This document shows positions 1 to 9,492 of a DNA stretch of 64,000 nt, in pieces. The translations under genes and the position numbers were made by a program. The notes under the pieces are model-generated. The model worked only from the letters and a program-made list of their open reading frames with translations. It was not told where the DNA came from and searched no databases. Origin of the DNA: Salinirussus salinus (GTDB lineage Archaea > Halobacteriota > Halobacteria > Halobacteriales > Haloarculaceae); assembly GCF_009831455.1 (NCBI RefSeq), contig NZ_WOWO01000002.1, forward strand, positions 806,001-870,000, given 5' to 3'. The number at the start of each line of letters is the position of its first letter. Within the stretch, counting starts at the first letter, position 1.

Positions 1-7
1 CGGCCGG

Positions 8-1585
8 TCACTCGGCGCTGATGACGTCGTCGATCCGGACGATCATCGTGCCCGCCTCGGTGGCGGACTCGATGGCCTCGTGCTTCACGGCGGCGGGGTC
101 GAGCACGCCGTACTCCACGGGGTCCTCGATGGAGCCGTCCTCGCCCTCGGCGATGATGCCGGCGCGCTCGCCGCTCTCGTTTGCGGCCCGGAGGTCGACC
201 AGCGCGTCGATGGGGTCGAGGCCGGTGTTCTCCGCGATGGTGCGGGGCAGCACGTCGACGGCGTCGGCGAAGGCCTCGACAGCGAGCTGCTGGCGGCCCT
301 CGATACTCGCGGCCTCCTCGCGGATGTGGTCGGCGATGACGATCTCCGTCGAGCCCGCGCCGGGGACGACGCCGCCGGCGTCGAGCGCGGCAGTGACGAC
401 GTCCAGCGCGTCGTTCAGCGCCCGCTCGAGCTCGTCGACGACGTGCTCGGTGCCGCCGCGGGCGAGGATGGTGACCGACTCCGTGGCCGCGCCACCCTCG
501 ACGAAGGCCATCTCGTCGTCGCCGAACTTCTCGACGCGGACGGTCTCGGCGTGGCCCAGGTCCTCCGCCTCGAGGGTGTCGACCGAGCCCGAGCGGGAGG
601 CGCCCGTGGCCGAGCCGACCGCCTGGCCCTCGTCCTTGTCGAGGTCGTTGAACGCGAGGATCCCGCGCTCGGCGAGGTAGGTCTTGACGCGGCTGTCGAT
701 CTCGCCTTCGGTGAAGACGACGTCCGCGCCGGTGGCGTCGACCTTCTCGGCGAACTCCCGAAGCTCCTCGGTCTCGGACTCGATGGCGGCGTTGAGCTGG
801 TCGACGCTGGAGACGTCGTACTCGGCGTCGATGTTGGTCTCCCGCACCTCGAAGTCCTCGGTGACGATGGCGATGTCGGCGTCCTCGACCCGCCGGGGCA
901 TGTTCTCGTGGGCGGGGTCCTGGTCGACGATGACCCCCTCGACCAGCTCGGTCGCGCTGGAGGAGCCGCCGGCCTGGGTCTGGATGCTGATGTTGTCGCG
1001 GTTGACCCCGCCGTTGCGGACCTGCTGGACCGCCTTGACGACCGTCTCGGCCAGGTCGGCGGCGGTCACGTCGCCGGTTCCCTTCCCGGTCATACTCGAC
1101 TCGGCGACCTGCCGGAGCCGCTCCTCGTCGAGTTCCTCGTCCAGGGTCGCCTCGTCGATGGCCTCGTGGGCCAGCGCGGCGGCCTCGTGGTAGCCCTCGA
1201 CGATCGTCGTCGGGTGGACGTCGTCCTCGAGCAGCCCCTCGGCTTTGCCGAGGAGTTCGCCCGCCAGGACGGCGGCGGTGGTGGTGCCGTCACCGACCTC
1301 CTCCTCCTGGGCCTGGGCGACCTCGGTCAGCATCTGTGCCGCGGGGTGCTCGATGTCCATCTCGTCGAGGATGGTCGCGCCGTCGTTCGTGATGACGACG
1401 TCGCCGCTGTCCGAGACGAGCATCTTGTCCATCCCGCGGGGCCCGAGTGTGGTGCGTACGGTCTCGCTGACCGCCTTGCCGGCCGTGATGTTGGCCGACT
1501 GGGCGTCCTCGCCGCTGGTTCGCTCGCTGTCCTCGCTGAGAATGAAGAGGGGCTGTCCCCCCATGCGTCGCTGTCCAGATGCCAT
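8..1585 (-). CDS. ths: Thermosome subunit (group II chaperonin), Cct3-like
   Basis: This is a 525-residue ATP-dependent group II chaperonin subunit that would form double-ring cages folding cytoplasmic proteins. The nucleotide-binding motifs are visible in order: [11 protein letters not shown] at residues 47-57, NDGATIL at 67-73, GDGTTT at 98-103, and a [11 protein letters not shown] segment in the second equatorial part. The start [10 protein letters not shown] was chosen over a longer reading because a TATA box lies about 30 bases upstream and thermosomes begin this way. The protein ends in ISAE and lacks the Gly/Met-rich tail of most thermosome subunits. From family knowledge, that and the short length fit the third haloarchaeal paralogue best (inference). 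Confidence 0.96.
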   Translation of the reverse strand: MASGQRRMGGQPLFILSEDSERTSGEDAQSANITAGKAVSETVRTTLGPRGMDKMLVSDSGDVVITNDGATILDEMDIEHPAAQMLTEVAQAQEEEVGDGTTTAAVLAGELLGKAEGLLEDDVHPTTIVEGYHEAAALAHEAIDEATLDEELDEERLRQVAESSMTGKGTGDVTAADLAETVVKAVQQVRNGGVNRDNISIQTQAGGSSSATELVEGVIVDQDPAHENMPRRVEDADIAIVTEDFEVRETNIDAEYDVSSVDQLNAAIESETEELREFAEKVDATGADVVFTEGEIDSRVKTYLAERGILAFNDLDKDEGQAVGSATGASRSGSVDTLEAEDLGHAETVRVEKFGDDEMAFVEGGAATESVTILARGGTEHVVDELERALNDALDVVTAALDAGGVVPGAGSTEIVIADHIREEAASIEGRQQLAVEAFADAVDVLPRTIAENTGLDPIDALVDLRAANESGERAGIIAEGEDGSIEDPVEYGVLDPAAVKHEAIESATEAGTMIVRIDDVISAE

Positions 1586-1614
1586 GGTAGTCAATAGTTC
1601 ATCGTTAGCGGTTC

Positions 1615-1622
1615 TATATAAA
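1615..1622 (-). promoter_or_regulatory. TATA box of the thermosome gene
   Basis: The minus strand reads TTTATATA about 30 bases before the thermosome start. Transcription would begin around position 1591, leaving a leader of only a few bases. Confidence 0.7.
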
Positions 1623-1697
1623 CATACCGGACTCGGGAGCGACGGGGGCGGGTACCGGCGGCGGGATTTAAGCCCCGCGACCGCAAACGCCCGGTCG

Positions 1698-2504
1698 ATG
1701 CTCGAACTGGAGCACGGCTTCCGCGTCGTCGACGTCCACATCGAGCTCGAGCCCGACGAAAAGCGTCGGGCGGGCAGCGTCGGCGACCCGGAGGAGATCG
1801 AACGCGAGCTCCACCAGGCCGGGGTCGTCCGCGGAGTCGTCTTCCCCGCCGACCGGGAGGGCGGGTACCTCAAGGCCAACAACGCCGTGGCCCGCATGAG
1901 CGTCGGCCGGCCCTTCATCGCCTTCGCCCGGGTCAACGGTCCCCGCGACCCCGGCAGCGGCCCGGGGTCGCGGCTGCGGAACATCGCCAACTCGCGCTCG
2001 GAGGAGCACACCTCCCCCGAGGACGTCGAGCAGTTCGCCTACGACGACCGCTTCTCGGGATTCAGACTCAACCCCGCCGTCGACGGGCTCCCCGACCGCG
2101 ACGTGCTGGAGGAGATGGAGGCCGCCGGGCTGCCCGTCCTGACCTACGGCGGCCGCGGGTTCGGCCCGCAGGCGGTCGCCGACCACCTGCTCGAGTTCGA
2201 CTTTCCGGTCGTCGTCTCTCACTTCGGCGGCTACCCGCTCGACGAGGCGATGGCCGAGCGGACCGTCGACCTGCTCGACGACCACGACGGCCTCTACCTG
2301 GACACCAGCGCCGTCCACACGCGCGAGCCGGTCGAGCGGGCCGTCATGGAACACCCCGACCGGGTGCTGTTCGGCAGCGGCGCACCGACCGTCCACCCGA
2401 ACGTCGGTGTCATGGAGGTACTGACCCTCGACGTCCCGGAGGACGCGATGCGGAAAGTGTTCTCGAAAAACGCCACCCGCGTGGTCGAGGACCTGGCGCC
2501 CTGA
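1698..2504 (+). CDS. Amidohydrolase-2-like TIM-barrel protein
   Basis: This 268-residue protein has the layout of small amidohydrolase-2 (TatD-like) barrels: an N-terminal VVDVHIE strand, a central [10 protein letters not shown] strand, a LYLDTSAV strand and a C-terminal RVLFGSGAP strand. In active metal-dependent members the first motif is HxH and the last is GSDxP. Here they read HIE and GSG, so two usual metal ligands are changed. It could be a hydrolase with altered metal binding or a non-catalytic homologue. The start ATG is the first codon fitting the barrel's first strand and lies about 110 bases from the divergent thermosome start. The substrate is unknown. Confidence 0.82.
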   Translation: MLELEHGFRVVDVHIELEPDEKRRAGSVGDPEEIERELHQAGVVRGVVFPADREGGYLKANNAVARMSVGRPFIAFARVNGPRDPGSGPGSRLRNIANSRSEEHTSPEDVEQFAYDDRFSGFRLNPAVDGLPDRDVLEEMEAAGLPVLTYGGRGFGPQAVADHLLEFDFPVVVSHFGGYPLDEAMAERTVDLLDDHDGLYLDTSAVHTREPVERAVMEHPDRVLFGSGAPTVHPNVGVMEVLTLDVPEDAMRKVFSKNATRVVEDLAP

Positions 2505-2545
2505 CCCCGGCCGGGAGCCGCTGTCGGCCCCGGCCGCTACGGCAG

Positions 2546-3445
2546 TCACCGCCAGTCGTAGACCGTCACCGCGCGGTCGGACCGGGCCGACCGGCCCCGG
2601 GGGTTTCGCCGCGGACCCGCGTCCCGTCGCCGGGCCACCAGCCCGTCTTTCAGCCCGACGGCGAGATTGACCGTGACGTCCTTGCCCGCCCCGAGCCAGG
2701 TCGACGGCTTGCTGTCACCGCGTGCGACCCGGCGGAGTTCCCCGCCGGCGTCCCGCCCGGCGTGAGTCAGGAGCCGCCGGACGACCGTCGGCCGGAACCC
2801 GTAGTTCTTCACGAGCCGGTAGGACAGCGAGCGGTACTTCCAGTCCCAGTCGGTCTCGCGGCCGCCGTCGGCACCGAGCTCCTGACGGACGTGCATGGCG
2901 TCGTCCCAGCGCACCTCGAACCCGCCCAGCGCGAGCCGGTGGGCGGCGTCCCGCGCACCCCCGACCTCCAGGTACTCGTCGAACCCGTCCAGTTCTTCCA
3001 GGGTTTCCCGGCGGAAGGCGACGTTTCCGGGGTTGAAGTATGTGACCGTGGTGCCGGCGATCTCTCGGGACTCCTTGCGCTCGGTCTCGACGCCGGCCCG
3101 CAGCTGGGTACGGGTCGGCCCGGTGACGGCGTGGCTGTCGACCAGCCCGTCGGTCACGGCCTCGCACCAGGTGTCACACACTGAGAGCGTGTGGTTGACG
3201 AAGGCGACGGTCTCGCCGGTGGCGTGGTCGAGCCCGGCGTTGCGGGCGCAGTTGATACTCCGGTCCGCGAGCTCGACCAGCACGTCCACGTCCGCCCGGT
3301 CCTGGACCATCCCCGTGGTGCCGTCGGCCGAGGGGCCGTTGACGACGACCACCTCGGCGTCGGGAGCGTGCTCGGCGAGTGCGTCCAGACAGTCCGCGAG
3401 TTCGTCGCGGGCGTTGAGTGTCGGGACGACCACCGAGAGGGACAT
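2546..3445 (-). CDS. Family 2 glycosyltransferase
   Basis: The 299-residue protein starts with the GT-A nucleotide-sugar fold signature: VVVPTLNARDEL at residues 5-16, VVVVNGPSADGT around 32-43, and a conserved RSINCARNAGL segment. It would transfer a sugar from a nucleotide-sugar donor to a glycan, lipid or protein at the inner membrane face. The usual DxD-type site after the RNAG helix reads FVNHTLSV, so metal binding may use other residues. No membrane anchor is obvious. It lies 41 bases downstream of the methyltransferase at 3487-4191, on the same strand, so co-transcription is possible. Donor and acceptor cannot be read from the sequence. Confidence 0.85.
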   Translation of the reverse strand: MSLSVVVPTLNARDELADCLDALAEHAPDAEVVVVNGPSADGTTGMVQDRADVDVLVELADRSINCARNAGLDHATGETVAFVNHTLSVCDTWCEAVTDGLVDSHAVTGPTRTQLRAGVETERKESREIAGTTVTYFNPGNVAFRRETLEELDGFDEYLEVGGARDAAHRLALGGFEVRWDDAMHVRQELGADGGRETDWDWKYRSLSYRLVKNYGFRPTVVRRLLTHAGRDAGGELRRVARGDSKPSTWLGAGKDVTVNLAVGLKDGLVARRRDAGPRRNPRGRSARSDRAVTVYDWR

Positions 3446-3486
3446 ACTCAGGGGTAGTCATCCCGAGCCCTAAAAACGTCGCGGGC

Positions 3487-4191
3487 TCAGACTGTTGCCG
3501 ACCAGTAGGAGACGGAGGCCAGCCACCGCCCGACCGGCGTCGCCCCGACGGCGTTGTCGGCCCACCGGAACCCGGAGGCGACGCTGTTGGGGACTTTCCG
3601 GTAGAAGCCGTAGGGGAACACCCAGTCGTGGTCCGCCCGGTCGAGTTCGAGCCCTGTGTCGCTGAGCAGCCGGTCGACCTCCCGGCTGGAGTAGAGCCGC
3701 GACCCCATCGGAAGCGCCCAGGTGTACAGCGAGCGCGTCGAGAACCGGTTGAACGTGTCGAAGAACACCCGGTTCCGCGAGACCCGGGCCATCTCCTCCA
3801 GGAAGGAGGCGGGCGTATCGGCGAGGTGGAAAAACCGCATCGCGAAGACGATGTCGAAGTGGTCGTCGGGGAAGGGGAGGCGCGCGGCGTCACCGCGCAT
3901 CCACTCCAGGCGGTCGGTGACGCCGGCCGACCGTGCCTTCTCCCGCCCCTGCTGGAGCATGGGCTCGGAGACGTCAAGTCCGACGATGTCCGCCCCCCGC
4001 TCCGCGAGCATCACGGTGAAGCGGCCGGTCCCACAGGCGATCTCCAGAACGTCCTTGTCCTCGACCGGCCCCAGCGCGTCCAGGACTGCCTGCTTCTCGC
4101 GGCGGTCGATGATCCGGCCGCCACGCGAGAAGCGCTTGTCCTCGTAGGACTCGGCCACGTCGTCGGCCTGGTACCACTCCTCTCCTTTCAC
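3487..4191 (-). CDS. Class I SAM-dependent methyltransferase
   Basis: This 234-residue protein has the Rossmann-type methyltransferase core: motif I VLEIACGTGRF at residues 48-58, an acidic residue ending strand 2 (GLDVSEPML), and LPFPDDHFDIVFAMRFFHL as motif II/post-II. The fold matches UbiE/Coq5-like and methyltransferase-11 enzymes that act on small molecules or lipids. The C-terminal part (GSRLYSSREVDRLL onward) resembles lids of membrane-associated substrate enzymes. It precedes the glycosyltransferase gene by 41 bases on the same strand, so a role in cell-surface lipid or glycan modification is possible but only inferred. Confidence 0.85.
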   Translation of the reverse strand: MKGEEWYQADDVAESYEDKRFSRGGRIIDRREKQAVLDALGPVEDKDVLEIACGTGRFTVMLAERGADIVGLDVSEPMLQQGREKARSAGVTDRLEWMRGDAARLPFPDDHFDIVFAMRFFHLADTPASFLEEMARVSRNRVFFDTFNRFSTRSLYTWALPMGSRLYSSREVDRLLSDTGLELDRADHDWVFPYGFYRKVPNSVASGFRWADNAVGATPVGRWLASVSYWSATV

Positions 4192-4352
4192 GTTCCCCCC
4201 ATGTCAACCGGGGCCTAAAACGGTACTGAAACCGCCGCCCGCCCCCCGCTGGTGCCCGAGGGGACTAGGAATATAAGGACATGGATGCAATGGATACACG
4301 TTCCCCGGATATATGGCCAAGGTTTACAGTTGCGAGCCGATTGTCGACACGT

Positions 4353-4619
4353 ATGAGCACAAAAACGGACGGGAGCGTTGGAGATGTAACAAAAGAAGAC
4401 CGTCGCGAGCGCCTCCGGGACCTGCCCCCGAGCGCGAAGCTCGTGGCGAAGGTGCTCCAGGTGGAGGGGACGATGTCCCTGGAGGAGGTCGCCGAGGAGT
4501 CACTGCTCCCGGACCGGACCGCCAGGTACGCGCTGAACCGGCTGACCGACGCGGACGTCGTCTCGGTCAGACACGACCCCTACGACGCCCGCCGGCGGCT
4601 GTACACCCTGGCCGACTGA
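4353..4619 (+). CDS. Small winged-helix (MarR/TrmB-like) DNA-binding protein
   Basis: The 88-residue protein consists of one winged helix-turn-helix domain: SAKLVAKVLQVEGTMSLEEV, then the recognition helix region LLPDRTARYALNRL, then the wing VSVRHDPYDARRRLYTL. Short haloarchaeal proteins of this kind are usually transcription regulators. The start MSTKTDGSV was preferred to an ATG 72 bases upstream because the intervening codons look non-coding and a TATA-like GGATATATGG lies about 40 bases before the chosen ATG. The metallo-hydrolase gene follows on the same strand after 79 bases. Its targets are unknown. Confidence 0.85.
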   Translation: MSTKTDGSVGDVTKEDRRERLRDLPPSAKLVAKVLQVEGTMSLEEVAEESLLPDRTARYALNRLTDADVVSVRHDPYDARRRLYTLAD

Positions 4620-4698
4620 CTCGCAGAGCACGGCGCCGCCGGCCGGGCGCCCGGTCGATGCGCGGGAGACGGTCGACCCGCGGAGCGCGGGGGCCGAG

Positions 4699-5484
4699 AT
4701 GGTAGCCCGACCCGGCGTCGAGGGGGTCAGCGTCGACGTCAGCACCCGGGCGCCCTCGGGCGCGACGACCGCCTACGTTCTCGGGGACAGCGACGCGCTC
4801 CTCGTCGACCCCGCCGGCCGGACCGACGCGCTCGACGGGGCCGTCGAGGAGCGCAACGTTTCCCACCTGGCGCTCACCCACCACCACCGCGACCACACCG
4901 GCGGGGTCGCCGCCTACGCCGACGCCTACGACCTCACGGTCTGGGCCCGGGCCGGCCGGGAGGGCGCCTTCGAGGCGGCGACCGGCGTCGAACCCGACCG
5001 GACCTTCCGGGAGGGGACGGTCCTTCCCGCGGGCGGTGGGGTCGAGGTTATCGAAACGCCCGGTCACGCCCCGGAACACGTCGCCTTCAGCGCCGAGAGC
5101 GGTCTGGTGACCGGCGACCTCGCGGTGGCGGAGGGCAGCGTCGTCGTCGGCGCCCCGGAAGGCGACATGCGTGCGTACGTCACCTCCCTTCGGCGGGTCC
5201 ACGCCCGGAACCCGAATGTCCTCTACCCGGGCCACGGTCCAGTGGTCGAGGACCCGCGGGCGACCTGCCGGCGGCTCGTCGACCACCGACGACAGCGCGA
5301 GCGGCGCGTCCTCGCGGCCGTCGACGGCGGCGCCGAGACGCTCGCGGAGGTGGTCGACGCCGCCTACGAGAAGGACGTCTCGGACGTGCGCGACCTCGCG
5401 ATGGCGACCGCCCGCGCCCACCTGGAGAAACTGGCCGTCGAGGGTCGGGTCCGCTGGGACGGCGAGCGCGCCCGGCCGGCCTGA
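4699..5484 (+). CDS. Metallo-beta-lactamase-fold hydrolase with C-terminal winged helix (LACTB2-like)
   Basis: The 261-residue protein carries the zinc site of the metallo-beta-lactamase fold: HHHRDH at residues 61-66, a later GHAPEH, a VTGDL aspartate motif and YPGHGP. After about residue 200 there is a small helical segment (LAEVVDAAYEKD, MATARAHLEKLAVEGRVRW) that looks like a winged helix. This architecture is shared with LACTB2 and related hydrolases, some of which cut RNA or thioesters. The substrate here is unknown. It is convergent with the methyltransferase gene that ends 26 bases further on. Confidence 0.88.
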   Translation: MVARPGVEGVSVDVSTRAPSGATTAYVLGDSDALLVDPAGRTDALDGAVEERNVSHLALTHHHRDHTGGVAAYADAYDLTVWARAGREGAFEAATGVEPDRTFREGTVLPAGGGVEVIETPGHAPEHVAFSAESGLVTGDLAVAEGSVVVGAPEGDMRAYVTSLRRVHARNPNVLYPGHGPVVEDPRATCRRLVDHRRQRERRVLAAVDGGAETLAEVVDAAYEKDVSDVRDLAMATARAHLEKLAVEGRVRWDGERARPA

Positions 5485-5510
5485 CGGCGCCGGACGGCCG
5501 CGCTCCTCCC

Positions 5511-6227
5511 TCACTCCGGCTCCGCCGGCAGCGAGAGCGCGAGGCTGTACATCTCGCCGACTGACGTGTCCCGCGCGGCGTCGGCCCGCCGGCGGGCCTC
5601 GGCGAGCAACTCGTCGGTCAGCCCGTCCTCGAGGTCCGCGACCGTCTCCCGGACGACCGAGAGGTGTGCGTCGACCAGGTCGGCGTGCCAGGGCACCGGG
5701 TCGAGCAGCGTCCGCGTCCGGTCGCGTCGCCAGCCGTGCCCGGCGAACAGCCGCCGGAGTCCGGCGGCGGGGTAGAAGGTCAGCGCCGGCTCCCCGCCGG
5801 CCAGCTCGGCGGCGGCGTTCTCGACGGCGAACAGGCGCCGGACCGGCGCCGACGCGGGGACGGGCGCGTAGTCGTCGACGACCAGGTCCGCGCCGGGCCG
5901 GACGACCCGGGTCAACTCAGCGGCCACCGCAGTCGCCGCAGCGGGCGGGAGGACGTTGAACAGCGCGTGGGCGGTGACGAGGTCGACGCTGTCGGCCGGC
6001 AGCGGCGTGGTCCGCACGTCCCCGCGAAGCACCGTCAGGCGGCGGTCGTCGAAGCGCTCGCGGACGGCCGCGGCGTGGTCGGGGTCGTCGGTCACCGCGT
6101 AGACGGCGGCCGCGCCGGCCTCGAGCAGGGCGGCGCTCATCCGACCGGTGCCGGCGCCAGCTTCCAGACAGACCGCGCCCTCGACGGGCCGGTCGGCGAC
6201 CGCCTCGCGGACGGTGTCGGCGGGCAT
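5511..6227 (-). CDS. Class I SAM-dependent methyltransferase
   Basis: A 238-residue methyltransferase core starts immediately with motif I, CLEAGAGTGRM at residues 20-30, followed by VYAVTDDPDH (strand 2 acidic position), RGDVRTTPLPADSVDLVTAH and VRPGADLVVDDYAP. The C-terminal half (LFAVENAAAELAGGEP, YPAAGLRRLFAGHGW) would form the substrate lid. A longer upstream reading exists but is rich in Arg/Pro shadow sequence, so MPADTVREAV is taken as the start. It diverges from the RNase Z-like gene at 6323 with a 95-base intergenic region. The substrate is not recognised. Confidence 0.85.
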   Translation of the reverse strand: MPADTVREAVADRPVEGAVCLEAGAGTGRMSAALLEAGAAAVYAVTDDPDHAAAVRERFDDRRLTVLRGDVRTTPLPADSVDLVTAHALFNVLPPAAATAVAAELTRVVRPGADLVVDDYAPVPASAPVRRLFAVENAAAELAGGEPALTFYPAAGLRRLFAGHGWRRDRTRTLLDPVPWHADLVDAHLSVVRETVADLEDGLTDELLAEARRRADAARDTSVGEMYSLALSLPAEPE

Positions 6228-6322
6228 CACCCGAGGGGAGGGGCGGGCCGCCGAAACCCCTTCGGCCGCGGTACTGCGGGACGAGCCCAAACGCCCTTGC
6301 CGTCCCCGGACGTTCCGCCGGT

Positions 6323-7081
6323 ATGCGCCTGACCTTCCTGGGCACCGGAAGTGCGATGCCCACCGGCGAGCGGTTCCAGACGGGACTGTTGCTCTCGGCG
6401 GGCGAGGACCGGCTGCTGGTCGACTGCGGCAGCGGCGCGCTCCACGGGCTGGCCCGCACGGAGGCGGGCTACGAGGGGGTCGGGACCGTCCTGCTGACCC
6501 ACCACCACCTGGACCACGTCTCCGACCTGCTTCCGCTGATGAAGGCACGGTGGCTCGCTGGCGAGGAGTCGCTGACCGTCGCCGGCCCGCCCGAAACCCC
6601 GGCCCTCGTCGAGGACCTCCTGGACGTCCACGGGTACATGCAGGACCGGCTAGACCTGACGCTGCGGACCGTCGAACCCGGCAGCGAGGCGGCGGTGGCC
6701 GGCTTCGAGGTCGACTCGATGGAGACCCGACACTCCATGGACTGTCTGGCCTACCGCTTTGCCCATCCGGACGAGCCGGGCGACGTGGCCTTCAGCGGCG
6801 ACAGCGAGGCCTTCCCGGAGCTCGCAGCCTTCGCCGACGGCGCCGCCGTCTGCGTCCACGACTGCTCGTTCCCGGACGACGTCGACGTCTCGAACCACCC
6901 GACGCCGGGCGCGCTCGGCCGGGCATTCGCCGATGCGGGCGCGGAGGTTGGCCGGCTCTACCTGACCCATCTCTACCCTCACACCGACGGCCGCCACGAG
7001 GAGATGCTCGAGTCCGTGGGCGAGCGCTACGAGGGCGCCGTCCGGGTCGCCCGCGACGGGCTCAGCGTCGAGGTGAGCTGA
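6323..7081 (+). CDS. RNase Z-like metallo-beta-lactamase-fold hydrolase
   Basis: The 252-residue protein begins with MRLTFLGTGSAMP, the typical opening of the ElaC/RNase Z branch. It has the zinc motif HHHLDH at residues 60-65, a HSMDCLAYRF segment equivalent to the mid-protein His motif, FSGDSEAFPEL with the bridging Asp, and THLYPH near the end. True tRNase Z enzymes have an exosite arm that is not obvious here, so it may be a paralogous phosphodiesterase rather than the tRNA 3'-processing enzyme. It is convergent with pelA; the two stop codons are 25 bases apart. Confidence 0.88.
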   Translation: MRLTFLGTGSAMPTGERFQTGLLLSAGEDRLLVDCGSGALHGLARTEAGYEGVGTVLLTHHHLDHVSDLLPLMKARWLAGEESLTVAGPPETPALVEDLLDVHGYMQDRLDLTLRTVEPGSEAAVAGFEVDSMETRHSMDCLAYRFAHPDEPGDVAFSGDSEAFPELAAFADGAAVCVHDCSFPDDVDVSNHPTPGALGRAFADAGAEVGRLYLTHLYPHTDGRHEEMLESVGERYEGAVRVARDGLSVEVS

Positions 7082-7106
7082 CGGGAAGCGACCGAAACCG
7101 GTCGCT

Positions 7107-8174
7107 TCACTCCAGCCGGTACCGGAGCAGGGCGGCGATCCCGCCGAGGTTAGCCAGCTGCCGGCCGGGGTCGAACTCCCCGGAGAAGACGGTCACGTCA
7201 CCGCCCTTCTGCTCGACGGTCTCGATGACCCGGTCGACGTCGACATCCCACTCGCCCTCGCCGCGGCGTTCCCGGCGCAGGTGGTCGTCGAGCACGAGCA
7301 GCGTCTCGACGGCGCCGTACTCGGCGGCCTCGGCGACCGATGCCGGCCCGTAGGCCACCTTCGCCCCCTCGGCGATCCGTCCGGTGAGCTCGTCGACCAG
7401 CTCCGACTCCTCGGCGATCCGCGTTTGCTGCTGGACGTCCTCGACGGCGCCGCGCTTGAGCACCTCGTGGACACCCCGGTCGCCGACGGCGCTCGTGTCG
7501 ACGGTCGTGACCAGTTCCGCGAGTTCGGGGGCGTTCTCCTCGATGTAGTCCATTGCGTCCTGCTTGGTGAACCCCGGCCCGGCGAGGATGACCGCGTCGA
7601 CATCCAGTCGGGAGAGCACGTCGGTCAGGTCGGCGAACAGTTCCTCCCGGGAGCGAGCGTACTCGCCCTTCCCGGTGGTTCCCGAAAGGGAAGCTCGCTC
7701 CTCGGTGCCGTACTGGGCGACGGTGTGGACGTAGGCCTGGCCCTCCTCGACGGTGGCGACCGCGACGTCGGGGTTGTCGGTGGCCTCGACGGCCTCCTCG
7801 ACCCGCTCGCGCTGGTCGGGCTTCCAGACCTTCTCGACCTCGACCTCGGTCTGGGTCTCGACGTTGATGGTGTGGTGGTGGCCGAGCTGGTCCTCCCGCG
7901 AGCAGTCGACGATCTCGCCGCCGACCCGCAGCCGGTTGGCGAACTTGGCGAACTCGACGTCCTCGACGGCGAGCTCGACCCAGAGGTGTTCGCGCTCGCC
8001 ACCCGTGTCCCGGAGCTGCTCGTCGTCGCGCTGGATCCGGCGGGTGGTGTCGCCGGCCACACGGTCGCCGGGCTCGACGACGTGAGAGAGGTGCCAGAGG
8101 TCGTCCAGGCTCTCGGGGACCAGCGTCAGCCGCTCGCGACCGCCCTCCCGCTGCTGTCGGTCGGCGACGCGCAT
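7107..8174 (-). CDS. pelA: mRNA surveillance protein pelota
   Basis: This 355-residue protein is archaeal pelota (Dom34), which rescues stalled ribosomes together with aEF1A/ABCE1 and underlies no-go decay. The three-domain order is visible: an N-terminal Sm-like domain ([24 protein letters not shown]), a central eRF1-like domain starting near [23 protein letters not shown], and a C-terminal eRF1-domain-3-like part ([18 protein letters not shown]). Length is normal for the family. The start lies in [12 protein letters not shown], and a TATA-rich stretch about 50 bases upstream (8223-8231) is shared with the divergent glycosylase side. Confidence 0.95.
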   Translation of the reverse strand: MRVADRQQREGGRERLTLVPESLDDLWHLSHVVEPGDRVAGDTTRRIQRDDEQLRDTGGEREHLWVELAVEDVEFAKFANRLRVGGEIVDCSREDQLGHHHTINVETQTEVEVEKVWKPDQRERVEEAVEATDNPDVAVATVEEGQAYVHTVAQYGTEERASLSGTTGKGEYARSREELFADLTDVLSRLDVDAVILAGPGFTKQDAMDYIEENAPELAELVTTVDTSAVGDRGVHEVLKRGAVEDVQQQTRIAEESELVDELTGRIAEGAKVAYGPASVAEAAEYGAVETLLVLDDHLRRERRGEGEWDVDVDRVIETVEQKGGDVTVFSGEFDPGRQLANLGGIAALLRYRLE

Positions 8175-8222
8175 ACGCCCCGCTCCGTCCCGCCCCGGTA
8201 AGTGGGTGCCGGTCCGGAACTC

Positions 8223-8231
8223 GTATAAAAA
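8223..8231. promoter_or_regulatory. A/T-rich TATA element in the pelA/alkA intergenic region
   Basis: The bases GTATAAAAA stand out in the 258-base gap between the divergent pelA and glycosylase genes. Read on the minus strand they give a TTTTTATAC box about 50 bases before pelA; on the plus strand they could start a leader of roughly 180 bases for the glycosylase. A second plus-strand box (CTTTATCCC near 8272) is closer to the glycosylase. Confidence 0.45.
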
Positions 8232-8432
8232 TCTGTCCCTCGGTCGACGGGTCTGAAACAGGTCGACGCCTCTCTTTATCCCGGGGTATCTACACTGGAG
8301 TGCGGTGGCACCGAACCCGTCCCCTGACCCCTGACACTGTGCCCTTCTGCCCTGCCACCGCTTTGGCCCTCCAGGCCACACCGAACGGCAACCGGTCGAT
8401 ACAGTCAACTGTCCGGACGCGTAGCTCCGGAT

Positions 8433-9011
8433 GTGCCACGCGAGCCGACAGCCCATCTCCGGACCGACCCTGCACTGACCCCGCTCGTCGAGGAACACGG
8501 TCCGCTCGATCTGGACCCGGCTGCGGACCCGTTCCGCCGGCTGGTGGTCTCGCTGACCCGTCAGCAGGTGTCGATGGCCGCCGCCGACGCCATCGAGAAG
8601 CGTCTGTTCGATGCCGTCGAAGTGTCTCCCGAGGGGCTGCTGACTGCCGAGGAGTCCACGCTCCGGGAGGTCGGCCTCTCCCGGCAGAAAGTCGAGTACG
8701 TCCGCGCGGTCGCGCGGGCCTGGCGCGAGCGCGGCTACGGCCGCACGTCCTTCGAGGGGATGGACGACGACGCCGTCGTGGCCGAACTGACCGACATCCA
8801 CGGCGTCGGCGACTGGACCGCGAAGATGTTTCTGCTGTTCGCGCTCGGCCGCGAGGACGTCTTCCCCGTCGAGGACCTGGGCGTGCGCCGGGGGATGGAG
8901 CAGGTCTGTGGCCGGGAGATGACTCGCGGGGAGATGCGCGAGCGGGCCGAGGCGTGGCGGCCGTACCGCTCCTACGCCAGCCGGTACCTCTGGCGTGCCT
9001 ACGAGGGGTGA
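8433..9011 (+). CDS. alkA: DNA-3-methyladenine glycosylase (HhH-GPD, AlkA type)
   Basis: A 192-residue base-excision repair glycosylase that would remove alkylated purines. It has the helix-hairpin-helix [12 protein letters not shown] at residues 119-130, followed by the Gly/Pro-Asp part FPVEDLG with Asp148 at the catalytic position. The [18 protein letters not shown] segment is the conserved substrate-pocket helix. It lacks the N-terminal domain of E. coli AlkA and the C-terminal iron-sulfur loop of endonuclease III, matching short archaeal AlkA-like enzymes. The start is a GTG; an overlapping ATG two bases upstream is out of frame. The small gene at 9109 follows after about 100 bases. Confidence 0.92.
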   Translation: MPREPTAHLRTDPALTPLVEEHGPLDLDPAADPFRRLVVSLTRQQVSMAAADAIEKRLFDAVEVSPEGLLTAEESTLREVGLSRQKVEYVRAVARAWRERGYGRTSFEGMDDDAVVAELTDIHGVGDWTAKMFLLFALGREDVFPVEDLGVRRGMEQVCGREMTRGEMRERAEAWRPYRSYASRYLWRAYEG

Positions 9012-9108
9012 CCGGCGCGAACCCCCGAGCGTGCCGGGCTCGGCGGGCCGAACACATCCGGACCGTTTTGTGGGCGGCCGGCGAAGGGAGGGTATCGACA
9101 TCCGCGCC

Positions 9109-9456
9109 ATGACTCGCTACGAGACAGTCGTCGAGGGCGACACGATCTACGTCGGCACCGACGACGGCGCGCTCGAGGTCGGTTCGGTCGAGGACGTCCT
9201 GCAGGTGGTGGGGGGGCCCTCCTGGACGATCCGCTACTCCGAGGAGGAGAAGGAGCGCCACCCGGGGATGGACACCTCCGACGAGGGGCTGACCGTCGAC
9301 GTCGTCGACATGATGCAGGCGATGACTCACTCCGAACGGTTCGTGGAGACGCTCGCGGCCCAGCCCGCCGAGCCGACCGGCGGGGACGAGGTCTCGCCCC
9401 GCCTGGGGCTGTTCGTCGGGAAGCTGCTGGAGAACCTCGAGGGCGGGCTCTCCTGA
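9109..9456 (+). CDS. Conserved haloarchaeal protein of unknown function
   Basis: The 115-residue acidic protein is not recognised. It contains a beta-rich N-terminal half ([22 protein letters not shown]), a [15 protein letters not shown] segment, and a helical C-terminal half ([31 protein letters not shown]). There are no membrane segments, cysteines or known catalytic motifs. It follows the glycosylase gene on the same strand and converges with the DinB gene, so it may be co-transcribed with the repair gene. No function is proposed. Confidence 0.78.
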   Translation: MTRYETVVEGDTIYVGTDDGALEVGSVEDVLQVVGGPSWTIRYSEEEKERHPGMDTSDEGLTVDVVDMMQAMTHSERFVETLAAQPAEPTGGDEVSPRLGLFVGKLLENLEGGLS

Positions 9457-9492
9457 CTCTCGAGGGAGGCTGTCCGCCCGGCCGCCTGTCCC

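Noticed and set aside
1586-2011. N-terminal extension of the thermosome gene
   Set aside because: The extra residues are Arg/Ser/Pro-rich and overlap the divergent amidohydrolase gene; the TATA box lies inside them.
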